DNA of 64,000 bases. It comes from Candidatus Poribacteria bacterium. GTDB lineage: Bacteria > Poribacteria > WGA-4E > WGA-3G. Under the pieces are notes generated by a model. It saw only the letters and a list, made by a program, of their open reading frames with translations. It was not told the DNA's origin and did no database searches. This document shows, piece after piece, positions 8,226 to 16,913 of the stretch (positions are counted from its first letter, which is position 1; the number at the start of each line of letters is the position of its first letter). The position numbers and the translations under genes are program-made. Location of the stretch: NCBI GenBank assembly GCA_003635315.1, contig PYJD01000042.1, forward strand, positions 1-64,000, given 5' to 3'.

Positions 8226-9009
8226 TTCTGCCCTTATATCTGACTTCAAAATGCAGGTGTGGACCGGTTGAGAATCCTGTATTACCAGATAAGCCAATTA
8301 CTTGTCCTTGACGCACTATATCACCTTTAGATACGCGTATTCTTGACAAGTGTCCATAAGATGTAGTGTAATCGTCATCATGTTGTATAATGACAATTTT
8401 CCCATATCCTGATTTTCTTGAAGCATAGGTAACAATACCTGTTTTTGAAGCATAAACTCGTGTCCCATTAGAAGCACGAAAATCTATTCCTTCGTGAAGA
8501 CGGTAACGCCTTGTAATGGGGTGATGGCGATATCCATATTGTGATGTTACAACTAAAGGAATTTTTAATGGTTTCAAAAACCCAATTGTTACTTCACTTG
8601 GTATAAGAATTTGTTGACCGGGTTGGAGACGTTTTGGATTGGTGATAGCATTTGTTGTTTGAAGTTGTTTCCAATCTTCAACATTAAATCTCTTCGCAAT
8701 ACTATATAAAGAGTCCCCTTGTTCGACAGTATATACAGTGCCTTCAATGCTTCCACCCGCATCTACAGGTTTCGTTACACCAGGTATCGTAAGTTTTTGT
8801 CCAATTTGCAAGCGATTATAATCGTTATTTTTGAATTTGTTGGCTTGAGCAATGGACTTCATAGAAACATTATACTTTTGTGCTATCCCAGTTAATGTCT
8901 CTCCTCGTTTGACCTTATGTTGTAATCCAATAGAAGACGGTGTAAACGATGCTAAAACAACTACTATGGATAAAATAGTTAGTATAACTTGTCTGTAGTT
9001 TTTATTCAT
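8191..9009 (-). CDS. LysM-M23 murein endopeptidase
   Basis: 272 residues. An N-terminal signal or anchor segment (residues 5-24) is followed by two LysM domains (about 31-75, HKVKRGETLTGIAQKYNVS; and about 91-135, YTVEQGDSLYSIAKRFNV). The C-terminal M23 metallopeptidase domain has zinc-ligand motifs HEGIDF and HLHFE and the TSYGHLS motif, so all catalytic residues appear present. It cleaves peptidoglycan cross-bridges in the periplasm, or acts as an NlpD/EnvC-type factor. It overlaps the start of the lytic transglycosylase gene on the same strand, and the two hydrolases are probably translated together for cell-wall remodelling. Confidence 0.93.
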   Translation of the reverse strand: MNKNYRQVILTILSIVVVLASFTPSSIGLQHKVKRGETLTGIAQKYNVSMKSIAQANKFKNNDYNRLQIGQKLTIPGVTKPVDAGGSIEGTVYTVEQGDSLYSIAKRFNVEDWKQLQTTNAITNPKRLQPGQQILIPSEVTIGFLKPLKIPLVVTSQYGYRHHPITRRYRLHEGIDFRASNGTRVYASKTGIVTYASRKSGYGKIVIIQHDDDYTTSYGHLSRIRVSKGDIVRQGQVIGLSGNTGFSTGPHLHFEVRYKGRSENPARHLNLQ

Positions 9010-9175
9010 TTCTTACCTAATGTGGTATGCTAACCAGAACCTATCTATGTAACTGAGACTATATAGCATCGAATAGACCCTTGCATACTGTATGTGATAT
9101 GTGAGACGATCCTTATTGTATTTGGTTGTAGGAACTTTATCTTGTTAAAAATCATTGTTCCTTAGATTGCATGTT

Positions 9176-9703
9176 TTATCCGTCAACTACCTGTAGGAGT
9201 ATCTCTTTAGTATCTGAGAAAATTTGCGTGTCAGTTTGAATACCTGATGATCCAACTGAAACTACCTCGCTGATGACTGTCACAACAAGTTGCAATACTT
9301 CAACCCGTGTGCTATCTTCACCAATTGAGTTTGGCGCTGTCCACATCACAGGATTTTCGTTTGTTGATGAAAGTTCACCAAAACCTGTAATATTTAGCCA
9401 ATTTAATACGACACTTGTGCCTCTAACACCTTTAACAGATGCAGTTAATTCTACTTCTCCACCAGTTTTAACCGTCTTTTTCGTAACTGTAATCGTTACA
9501 TCTAACTTGTCTGCTTGGTTACCTTCATCAATTTCTTGAGTAGTATCCAGTTCAACAATTGAGCCGTCAGCGTCCGATTCCGCTAAGGTATCGGTGTCAG
9601 CCACAGGATTTTTCATGTTGCTGCCACCACAACCTGAGATGGAGAATATTAAGATAACTGCAAGGAGATATATTAATACTCGAAAATATTGAGATGTCTT
9701 CAT
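9176..9703 (-). CDS. Hypothetical lipoprotein with Ig-like domain
   Basis: 175 residues. A signal peptide with lipobox ISGC (Cys about 25) is followed by a Gly/Ser linker and an acidic Asp/Glu/Ala-rich stretch. A single beta-sandwich-like domain of about 100 residues follows (VTITVTKKTVKTGGEVELTASVKG), typical of bacterial Ig-like surface domains. Likely anchored to a membrane and facing the periplasm or outside. The gene stands alone between the M23 gene and the cytochrome c gene, all on the minus strand. Function unknown. Confidence 0.7.
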   Translation of the reverse strand: MKTSQYFRVLIYLLAVILIFSISGCGGSNMKNPVADTDTLAESDADGSIVELDTTQEIDEGNQADKLDVTITVTKKTVKTGGEVELTASVKGVRGTSVVLNWLNITGFGELSSTNENPVMWTAPNSIGEDSTRVEVLQLVVTVISEVVSVGSSGIQTDTQIFSDTKEILLQVVDG

Positions 9704-9901
9704 GATTTGCCCTCTTGCTTTAGCCTACAACCATTATACATACGTCAAATAAATAACGGATTGTATAGCAATAGGTTACAATATCAAACATCTCAGGCAT
9801 CTTATACATAGTAATCGGATGTACCGACCTATTATAATATAAGATGACGACAATTAATACGTATAATGCTGAAATAGGTTACAGAAAAATATTTAGAGGG
9901 C

Positions 9902-9940
9902 AAAAAGTGTCTTGGTAAAGATTAAATTATTACCAAGACA
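9902..9940 (-). terminator. Rho-independent terminator of the cytochrome c gene
   Basis: 11-bp perfect stem (9908-9918 with 9930-9940). Read on the minus strand it is followed by CACTTTTTG, and it lies 5 nt after the stop of 9946-10734. Confidence 0.8.
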
Positions 9941-9945
9941 ATAGA

Positions 9946-10734
9946 TTACCTGGCAGTGCTTTCCATTTGTTCTCGTAGGAAGGCGAGAAGGTCAGCGATA
10001 TCTTGATCACTGAGGATATCGTTAGCGTAGAACGGCATGAGAAATCCACCACCCCGTATTTTAGTTGCCCATCGAACCATAGTTTTATCGATGTCGCGCG
10101 GGGCTCTGGATTTAACAAGTTGACTTCCGATTCCTTGTTTGAAAGGAGTAGGGTGACAGACGACACATGCACGTCCGAAAAGTTCCCATCCTTTATCACT
10201 ATTACCTGCCATTGCAGCAATTTTTTCACCGGCTGCAGCTTTTCCTGCGGTATCTAACATTTCAATTTTAAACTGTGGTCCCTTATTGTCACCGGAAACG
10301 GCTCTAAAATATGCCATAAGGGCTTCAGCGTGTTCTTTCGGAATCGCAGTAGGGTTAACCTTATCTTCTGCGATCCGTTGTAGAAAGCGTTCATAACAGA
10401 AACCACCACCACCAGCTGCGCGTTCAAAATCAGCTCCAGAAATCATTCCGCCTTTTGCAGAACCACGCTGCGGGACACCGATGATACTATGACCAGCACG
10501 AATTAAACCATCTGGATTTGCCTCTTCATCAAAATCTGCATGACAGTTCGCACAAGTAAGACCAGTGGCGTTACCGGGTTTAGACCCGGGTTTTATAGTT
10601 CCTTTGAATGTTGGATCATGAAATAGTTCGCGTCCAAGTTGGGCTTTGTCTGACAATTGTTGTGCTTGAGTGAACACAATTAAGACTGCAATCAATACTA
10701 TGCCAATTGAAAGCGAAACAATCTTTCGCATCAA
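9946..10734 (-). CDS. Periplasmic diheme cytochrome c
   Basis: 262 residues. A signal peptide (about 1-24, ending AQA) is followed by two CXXCH heme-attachment motifs: CANCH (61-65) and CVVCH (190-194). The C-terminal domain has the MPFYANDILSDQDIADLLAFL tail typical of class I cytochrome c, with a probable distal Met ligand. It carries electrons in the periplasm and depends on the cytochrome c maturation system encoded at 33.4-36.9 kb and 42.9-44.5 kb. Single-gene transcription unit with its own terminator. The partner oxidoreductase is not in the window. Confidence 0.9.
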   Translation of the reverse strand: MMRKIVSLSIGIVLIAVLIVFTQAQQLSDKAQLGRELFHDPTFKGTIKPGSKPGNATGLTCANCHADFDEEANPDGLIRAGHSIIGVPQRGSAKGGMISGADFERAAGGGGFCYERFLQRIAEDKVNPTAIPKEHAEALMAYFRAVSGDNKGPQFKIEMLDTAGKAAAGEKIAAMAGNSDKGWELFGRACVVCHPTPFKQGIGSQLVKSRAPRDIDKTMVRWATKIRGGGFLMPFYANDILSDQDIADLLAFLREQMESTAR

Positions 10735-10896
10735 AAATCTCCTTATATTATTATTGAAATTAAGAATGATACACCTTGTATTTTATAGAATGTTTAGAAT
10801 GATGTCAAGAAAAAATGTTGTTAAATTAGGGTTTATCGCTCTTTATTATAAATTTAGTCATATTTTCTCATCGAAGTAATCCAATTAATGCATTTC

Positions 10897-11433
10897 TCAG
10901 ATCGATTCCAAGACTGCAATGTAGGGTAAATTTCGATAGAATTGTCCATAATCAAGTCCATATCCTACCACAAAGACATTTGGGATTTCAAATCCTAAAT
11001 AATCAATATGAACAGAGACCTGCCGACGAGAAGGTTTGTCAAGAAGGGTACAGATCTTAATGGTATTTGGGTTTAAGGTTTCAAGATGTTCGACGAGGAA
11101 TTTCAAGGTCTGTCCGGTATCAATTATATCTTCTACAATAAGAACATCTCTATTTTTTACATACTCACTACCAGCTCTGATGAACTGAATATTCTTTGAA
11201 GGTTCAGTACTGTTATGATAACTTGACGTTTGTAAGAACTCAAATCGGAGCGGTAGAGAAATTTCCCGGGCAAGATCAGCGAAAAATAGGGACGCACCTC
11301 TGAGTACACAAATTAGGACAAGTTCACGATTTTCATAGTCTTTAGAAATTTGCTTGCCGAGTTCCAAGATTCGTTCCCGAATCTGAGATTCAGATATCAA
11401 TACGGTTTTAGGGATAGGTGGGGTCTTATCCAT
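10897..11433 (-). CDS. hpt: Hypoxanthine phosphoribosyltransferase
   Basis: 178 residues. Converts hypoxanthine or guanine plus PRPP to IMP or GMP in purine salvage. The PRPP-binding loop VLIVEDIIDTGQTL is present, as is the family LICVLRGASLFFADL region and the C-terminal VGYGLDYGQFYRNLPYIAVL. The ATG at 11433 overlaps the end of tilS by 8 nt, so the two are translationally coupled; the longer open frame up to 11529 lies inside tilS and is not needed. The tilS-hpt order is common in bacteria, where it often precedes ftsH; ftsH is not next here. Confidence 0.95.
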   Translation of the reverse strand: MDKTPPIPKTVLISESQIRERILELGKQISKDYENRELVLICVLRGASLFFADLAREISLPLRFEFLQTSSYHNSTEPSKNIQFIRAGSEYVKNRDVLIVEDIIDTGQTLKFLVEHLETLNPNTIKICTLLDKPSRRQVSVHIDYLGFEIPNVFVVGYGLDYGQFYRNLPYIAVLESI

Positions 11434-12823
11434 AATGTAAATGCAGATATTTCTTTGTTTGTGATACGATTTTGAATCTGTCATTAGTGGTGAAACCGAT
11501 AACCCATAAAATTTCATCCCCACAGACAAGTAAAGGAATTTGATCTCTGTCCATACGTGGGACTTTTACATCTATCATGTAGTCTTTAATCTTTTTTGTT
11601 CCTTTCATTCCGTGTGGTTGAAATCGGTCACCGTATCGCCGATTACGAACTATTAAAGGTAAATTTATTTTTTCATAATCCAATATTACCTCGTAAGTTC
11701 CATCTGGCATAGAGAAATTGTCAGTTGGGAATGAGTCATATACATGTGCTGTGATATTAGCATTTACTTCTGGAATATACGTCTGTCCCGGTACAGCAAG
11801 CGAATATATAAAATTCCCAATCTCTGTAGACTTTCTCTCAAATATAAGTTGGTCATAAGCTCGTCTGAACAATAATCCGTTTGGTAAAGATAACATAGCA
11901 TTCGGTCTGTCACCATTGATAGCGTTTAGAATTGCTTGGTAATGATCAAATGAAAAGTCAGTGATTTTGCCTGCCATTTCAGAGAGGGCATGTCTTAGAA
12001 TCCGTCTTTGTAAGACAAGGTGTTTCTGTTGGAATGTACTCCTATCCAAGATAATATGAGGTTTATCGGAAGGAGGAAGTAGGCAATTTTCAAATGCTTC
12101 CCATGCTAAACTGTCAAGATATTCAGATTCAGTTCCCAATATTTCCGTGGTTTTGATCAATCCAGTTCTAATATTCGGATTGTAATTCTGTTCCAATAGA
12201 GGTAACAATTCATGTCGGATACGATTCCGTAGATAGCGTTGATCTGTATTTGTTGGGTCTTGTCGGGGTACCAGATTTTCTGAGTCAAGAAACATCTCAA
12301 TTTCTGATCGGGTGAATCCTGCCAAAGGTCTGATAAACTTTCCATCCCTAATTGGTAAAATACCTTTTAACCCACTTGATCCTCCACCACGAATCAAATT
12401 CATGAGTACGGTTTCTGCAATATCATCCTTATGATGTCCAAGCGCAACTTTGGTTGCCCCTGTTTCATCACAAACAGACTCAAAGAACTGGTAACGTGCT
12501 CTACGACCAGCAGCTTCAATAGAGAGTTTCCACTGTTTCATCAATTGTGGTAATTCAACTGTGTGTCCAGAGAAAGGTAATCCTAACCCTAACGCGTGTT
12601 CTTCTACGAATTTGGCATCTGAGGCAGAATCATCTCTAAGGTTGTGATCAAGATGAACAACATGAAGGTGGCAGTTTAGATGAGGGAGTAAGGTATGTAA
12701 CCCGTAGAGCAGTGCTATTGAATCAGCACCACCTGAGACTGCGACAAGTACAGTCTCTCCATCCTCGATCATTGAGTGCAGAGAAATGAAACGATACATC
12801 TCTTGCACAAAACGGGATTTCAT
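11426..12823 (-). CDS. tilS: tRNA(Ile)-lysidine synthetase
   Basis: 465 residues, typical of the long TilS form. The N-type ATP pyrophosphatase P-loop SGGADSIALL is at residues 30-39; the catalytic domain contains LGHHKDDIAETVLMNLIRGGGSSGLKG and the C-terminal region has the TilS substrate-binding domain (RNRRYGDRFQPHGMKGTKKI). It converts cytidine 34 of tRNA-Ile(CAU) to lysidine so that AUA is read as isoleucine. It overlaps hpt by 8 nt and is 22 nt from a CAU-anticodon tRNA gene on the same strand. Confidence 0.95.
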   Translation of the reverse strand: MKSRFVQEMYRFISLHSMIEDGETVLVAVSGGADSIALLYGLHTLLPHLNCHLHVVHLDHNLRDDSASDAKFVEEHALGLGLPFSGHTVELPQLMKQWKLSIEAAGRRARYQFFESVCDETGATKVALGHHKDDIAETVLMNLIRGGGSSGLKGILPIRDGKFIRPLAGFTRSEIEMFLDSENLVPRQDPTNTDQRYLRNRIRHELLPLLEQNYNPNIRTGLIKTTEILGTESEYLDSLAWEAFENCLLPPSDKPHIILDRSTFQQKHLVLQRRILRHALSEMAGKITDFSFDHYQAILNAINGDRPNAMLSLPNGLLFRRAYDQLIFERKSTEIGNFIYSLAVPGQTYIPEVNANITAHVYDSFPTDNFSMPDGTYEVILDYEKINLPLIVRNRRYGDRFQPHGMKGTKKIKDYMIDVKVPRMDRDQIPLLVCGDEILWVIGFTTNDRFKIVSQTKKYLHLHYG

Positions 12824-12845
12824 GAGGTGGACCTACAAAGAACAA

Positions 12846-12917
12846 TGCCGGTGCGGAGAGTCGAACTCCGGACAGCACGATTATGAGTCGTGTGCTCTAC
12901 CACTGAGCTACACCGGC
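12846..12917 (-). tRNA. tRNA with CAU anticodon (elongator Met likely)
   Basis: 72 nt. Acceptor GCCGGTG pairs with CACCGGC with discriminator A; D arm TAGCTCAGTGGTAGAGCA; anticodon stem CACGA/TCGTG with loop CTCATAA; T loop TTCGACT. It lacks the initiator C1/A72 mismatch and the three G-C anticodon-stem pairs. A tRNA-Ile2 to be modified by TilS cannot be excluded from sequence alone, and its position next to tilS makes this worth checking. Confidence 0.9.
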
Positions 12918-13052
12918 AGATTAAATCTAATTACTTAGTATAATACAAGACGGTAAGTTAAGTCAAGTCTTTTTGTTATGTTGGGTGTGTAAAGTTTTTG
13001 TGGAAACATGCAGATAGTATTTGTTGGAATGATGTCCGAATTGAGATCAATC

Positions 13053-13074
13053 GGGAATCGGAATTCCCTCCTAC
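13053..13074. repeat. Half-copy of the GTAGGAGGGA palindrome
   Basis: The reverse complement, GTAGGAGGGAATTCCGATTC, matches the left arm of 121-184 with one difference. It sits in the argG upstream region. Confidence 0.5.
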
Positions 13075-13138
13075 AAAGTATTTTTGGGTTAACAACCAAA
13101 ACTTTACATACCCTGTTATGTTCACAAGTGGGTTGGAA

Positions 13139-13167
13139 TTGTCATTATGGTTGAATGATGGTATAAT
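13139..13167 (+). promoter_or_regulatory. argG promoter (possible leaderless transcript)
   Basis: TTGTCA (13139-13144), 17-nt spacer, consensus TATAAT (13162-13167). The argG ATG begins only 8 nt after the -10 box, so the expected transcription start falls at or one nucleotide before the start codon. Confidence 0.65.
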
Positions 13168-13174
13168 TCAACTT

Positions 13175-14413
13175 ATGAATATACATCAATTAAAAGAACA
13201 AACTGTCGGGGCAGCTGTTTCAGGGGGTCTTGATAGTTGCACAATTACGAAGTGGTTAGTTGACAATGGAGTCAATGTCGTTTGTCTTACCGCAGACCTT
13301 GGTCAACCCGATGAAAGGAACGTTGATGAGATCAAGGATCGGATGTTAGCTTGCGGGGCACAAGAGGCGATCATTGTCGATGCAAAGGATGCACTTGCAG
13401 AAGAAGGACTCAAACTAATTCAATGTCAAGCGAAGTATGAAGGTGGATATTGGAATACTACAGGTATTGCTCGACATGTTACTGTAAAAGCGTTGTTGCC
13501 AGAGATGGAAAAACGGGGAATTTCTATATTGACTCATGGAGCAACGGGACGTGGCAATGATCAAGTGCGTTTTCAACTTGCTACGAATATGCTTAATCCA
13601 CACTTTTCTGTTTATGCACCCTGGCGTGATGCAGAGTTTCTAAAGCATTTCGGTGGTAGAAAGGAGATGATAGATTTCTGCCAAGAGCACGGTTTGCCGA
13701 TAACCGCTACACATGAAAAGCCTTATTCTACAGATGCTAATTTACTGGGATTAACCCATGAGGCTGGACGTTTAGAATCACTAAAGACACCTGCAGGGTT
13801 TATTACACCGGGAATGGGCGTTCATCCAAAAGATGCACCCGATGATGTGGAACACTTCTCTGTTACTTACGCTCGTGGTATCCCTGTTGAGATTAATGGG
13901 AGTCCGTGTACACCACTCATGAGTTTAGTAGAAGCAAATCGAATTGGGGGCCGGAATGGTGTTGGTATAGGAATTCATACTGTTGAAAATAGGTTTGTTG
14001 GGATAAAAAGTCGTGGTGTTTATGAATCACCTGGTATGGAGCTATTGGGTAGGTGTTATGAGTTCTTGCTACAATTGATTTTAGATAGACGTGCGCGTCG
14101 ACATTATGATGGTGTGGCAGATACAATTGCTGAACAGATTTACCAAGGTTATTGGTTTGATGCTGGTACACAGTCTATGTTAGGTTCAATTGAAACGTTG
14201 ACACGGTTAGCCAGTGGTACGATAACAGTGGCTCTGTATAAAGGCAATGTAGCATTTCATGCTGCTACCGGTGTTCCTCATTCGCTTTACTCAGAAGAAA
14301 CAGCTTCAATGGAAGACATTGGGGATTTTGATCATGCGGATTCGGAGGGATTCTTAGCAGTACTCGGTGTAGGTGCACGAGCATCTGCTATTGCAGGACA
14401 GATTGAAGAGTAG
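13175..14413 (+). CDS. argG: Argininosuccinate synthase
   Basis: 412 residues from the ATG at 13175. Joins citrulline and aspartate using ATP to form argininosuccinate in arginine synthesis. The N-type ATP-binding P-loop SGGLDSCTI is at residue 16; substrate-binding motifs NTTG, ATGRGNDQVRF and EANRIGGRNGVG are present, as is RGVYESPGME. The motifs LTADLGQPDE and YSTDANLLGLTHEA are closer to the E. coli-type branch than to the common shorter type. The open frame extends back to 12998, but that stretch contains the promoter and a repeat fragment. There is no Shine-Dalgarno sequence. No argH is nearby. Confidence 0.93.
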   Translation: MNIHQLKEQTVGAAVSGGLDSCTITKWLVDNGVNVVCLTADLGQPDERNVDEIKDRMLACGAQEAIIVDAKDALAEEGLKLIQCQAKYEGGYWNTTGIARHVTVKALLPEMEKRGISILTHGATGRGNDQVRFQLATNMLNPHFSVYAPWRDAEFLKHFGGRKEMIDFCQEHGLPITATHEKPYSTDANLLGLTHEAGRLESLKTPAGFITPGMGVHPKDAPDDVEHFSVTYARGIPVEINGSPCTPLMSLVEANRIGGRNGVGIGIHTVENRFVGIKSRGVYESPGMELLGRCYEFLLQLILDRRARRHYDGVADTIAEQIYQGYWFDAGTQSMLGSIETLTRLASGTITVALYKGNVAFHAATGVPHSLYSEETASMEDIGDFDHADSEGFLAVLGVGARASAIAGQIEE

Positions 14414-14437
14414 ATATTGGTAATTTCTATTCATACA

Positions 14438-15430
14438 TTAAGGCACTTCAATCTTTGAAAACAGTTGTGTGATAATGTTCTCAGCATCAATACCTTCGGC
14501 TTCAGCTTCATAGCTTAGAATTACTCGGTGCCTTAATACATCCATTCCAACTTCATGAATATCTTCAGGTGTAACATAACCGCGTTGAGAGAGGAAAGCT
14601 TGTGCCCTTGAAGCGAGTGCAAGGAAAATAGTTGCCCTTGGTGAGGCACCGTATTCAATAAGCGGAGTTAATTCATCTAATTGGTACGCCTCTGGTGCCC
14701 GAGTTGCACAGATAAGATCTACAATATAGGTTTCTAACTGTTCTGCCATATAGATATTACGTGTGAGTTCGCGAAATCTTATAATATCCTCACACGAAAC
14801 TACCTTCTGTATTTCATCAATCACTTCAGTTGTCATTCTTCGAAGAATTTGCAATTCTTCTGAATGTGATGGATAGTTCACCTTAACCTTTAACATGAAT
14901 CTATCTACTTGTGCTTCTGGAAGTGGATAGGTGCCTTCCTGCTCAATCGGATTCTGTGTCGCTAATACGATAAATGGATCATCAAGTGTATAAGTTTCAC
15001 CACCGATTGTGACTTGGCGTTCTTGCATTGCTTCAAGGAGCGCACTCTGTACTTTTGCTGGTGCTCGGTTTATTTCATCTGCAAGAACGACATTTGCAAA
15101 GATAGGACCTTTTTTCGTATAGAACTCACCTTTCTGCATATCATATATTTGAGTGCCAACAAGATCTGCAGGGAGGAGATCGGGTGTAAACTGTAGTCGT
15201 TTGAAAGAGGCATCAATAGTCTTTGCAAGTGCCGCTATAGCTGTGGTTTTTGCTAATCCCGGAACACCTTCGAGTAGTATATGACCATTACAGAGCAATC
15301 CAATAATTAACCGTTCAAGTAATATCCGTTGTCCTACGATGATTTTCCCTGCCTCGGTCAGTATTTTCTGTATTAGACCGCTATCTGCTTCAATACGGGT
15401 GTTCATCGCATCTAAATCGTAGTTTTGCAT
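14438..15430 (-). CDS. MoxR-family AAA+ ATPase
   Basis: 330 residues. Walker A GVPGLAKT, Walker B VVLADEINR, sensor ATQNPIEQEGTYPLPEAQVDRF, and a C-terminal lid with GASPRATIFL. MoxR ATPases act as chaperones for VWA-domain proteins and metal-cofactor insertion. It is the last gene of a same-strand run with a sulfatase (15493-16854) and a VWA membrane protein (16914-19238), the latter a plausible partner. Its 3' end faces argG convergently with a short gap. Confidence 0.93.
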   Translation of the reverse strand: MQNYDLDAMNTRIEADSGLIQKILTEAGKIIVGQRILLERLIIGLLCNGHILLEGVPGLAKTTAIAALAKTIDASFKRLQFTPDLLPADLVGTQIYDMQKGEFYTKKGPIFANVVLADEINRAPAKVQSALLEAMQERQVTIGGETYTLDDPFIVLATQNPIEQEGTYPLPEAQVDRFMLKVKVNYPSHSEELQILRRMTTEVIDEIQKVVSCEDIIRFRELTRNIYMAEQLETYIVDLICATRAPEAYQLDELTPLIEYGASPRATIFLALASRAQAFLSQRGYVTPEDIHEVGMDVLRHRVILSYEAEAEGIDAENIITQLFSKIEVP

Positions 15431-15492
15431 TATATTAGTGGGAGCTATGGGATGAAGGCATCAATATCTTTTAGCGATAATTGAATGCATTG

Positions 15493-16854
15493 TTATTGAC
15501 GGAAGAAGGGTTGTGTTTCACCTTCCTGAAAGGATTGTTCAAGCCAAGGATCTTTAGTTTTTTGTCGAAATTCAATGACTTTCCGCCGCATATCGTTGAT
15601 AGTATCCTGCAATTCAGGGTTATCAATTAGGTTGTTCGATTCTGCGGGGTCACTTTCCATATCAAACAACGCCTCACGGCTTTGATGGACGAATTCTTCA
15701 CGTTTACGTTCACCGAGATTTTGAATGTTATCGTCTCTAACAGCAGTCCATGAAATAGACCTGAAAAGATCACTCGGGAGTGGTGTTTCTAATTGATAGG
15801 CAAGATTCCGTACATACTTATACTTCCTTCCCCGTAAGACCCGATACGGATAGTAGTTTGTGATTTCATGGAAGCAGTGGGAGTAGTAGGTTTCTTCCCA
15901 TTGTCCATCCCCCGGATGTGGGCTATCGTCTTCAAGTATTGGTAGTAGAGATCTTCCGGGTAGCGTATCGTCTCCATCAGGATGTGAGACACCGCACCAG
16001 TCTAACATGGTAGGACAAAAATCAACCCAGTTGACAAGTGCTTGATTATGATGTCCATGATGTTTCTGCGTTGGACTGGCAATTAGTAGAGGGCAATGAT
16101 GTCCACTATCGAAACTGGAAGCTTTTGCTCCAGGGAATGGCATCGCATGGTCTGTTGTAACAAATACGAGCGTTTCGTCTGCCCGTCCGGACGCGTCCAG
16201 AGCATCTAAAGCAGCACCGACAACAGCATCCCATCGGGACACACTCTCATAATAGTCAGCCAGATCTTCGCGCACTGCCGGAACATCTGGTAGAAAATTG
16301 GGAACGATTATTTCCTCAGGCGAGTAAGGGTTGGGTTCAATTCCAGCGTGTTGTCGATCATTTCCGAATCCTTTTCCCGCGCGATGTGGATAGCTGCATC
16401 CGATATGGAGATAGAAAGGGGTGTTGTCGTTCTGTTGAAGAAATTCTCGTATTTTATCAGCAACATCCACAGGACTTCGAGCATCGACCCTCGGTTCATA
16501 ATCGAAAGGATAAACGCTTTTCGGTTCAACATGCTTTTTTCCTATACATGCTGTTGCAAAACCGTGTGCTTTTAATATTTTTGGAACTGACTGCATGTTT
16601 TCATGTGTTCGAAATCCATGTATACCATGACAGTGTCCGTATTGACCGTGGGTGTGACTATGTTGTCCTGTAAGAATACAAGCTCGACTTACGGCACAAG
16701 AAGGACTTGTACAGAATCCGTAGTCAAAAACGACACCACGTTCTGCAAATTCATCTATCCGAGGTGTCCGGATTATATCATTACCATAACACCTTGCAAT
16801 ACGGCTCCAATCGTCCGCAATTACAAACATAACGCTCTTGTAAGAATTATTCAT
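15493..16854 (-). CDS. Sulfatase (alkaline-phosphatase superfamily) with variant active-site motif
   Basis: 453 residues. Metal-binding Asp pair at 14-15 (FVIADDW), the sulfatase nucleophile region CAVSRACILTG at 53-63, GKKHVEPK, and TTDHAMPFPGAKASSFDSGH. It should hydrolyse a sulfate ester or sulfamate, probably on a polysaccharide. The usual formylglycine signature is C-x-P-x-R; here Val 55 replaces the proline, which may affect maturation by the formylglycine-generating enzyme. No signal peptide is visible, so it is probably cytosolic. It lies between the MoxR and VWA genes. Confidence 0.87.
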   Translation of the reverse strand: MNNSYKSVMFVIADDWSRIARCYGNDIIRTPRIDEFAERGVVFDYGFCTSPSCAVSRACILTGQHSHTHGQYGHCHGIHGFRTHENMQSVPKILKAHGFATACIGKKHVEPKSVYPFDYEPRVDARSPVDVADKIREFLQQNDNTPFYLHIGCSYPHRAGKGFGNDRQHAGIEPNPYSPEEIIVPNFLPDVPAVREDLADYYESVSRWDAVVGAALDALDASGRADETLVFVTTDHAMPFPGAKASSFDSGHHCPLLIASPTQKHHGHHNQALVNWVDFCPTMLDWCGVSHPDGDDTLPGRSLLPILEDDSPHPGDGQWEETYYSHCFHEITNYYPYRVLRGRKYKYVRNLAYQLETPLPSDLFRSISWTAVRDDNIQNLGERKREEFVHQSREALFDMESDPAESNNLIDNPELQDTINDMRRKVIEFRQKTKDPWLEQSFQEGETQPFFRQ

Positions 16855-16913
16855 AAATTGCTCTCAACTTATCGACTCGTATTGTGGAAGAATACATTAC
16901 CCTCATTACTATT

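Noticed and set aside
12846-12917. Naming this tRNA as Ile2
   Set aside because: The anticodon loop fits both elongator Met and lysidine-modified Ile; identity elements were not decisive, so Met is given as the likelier call.
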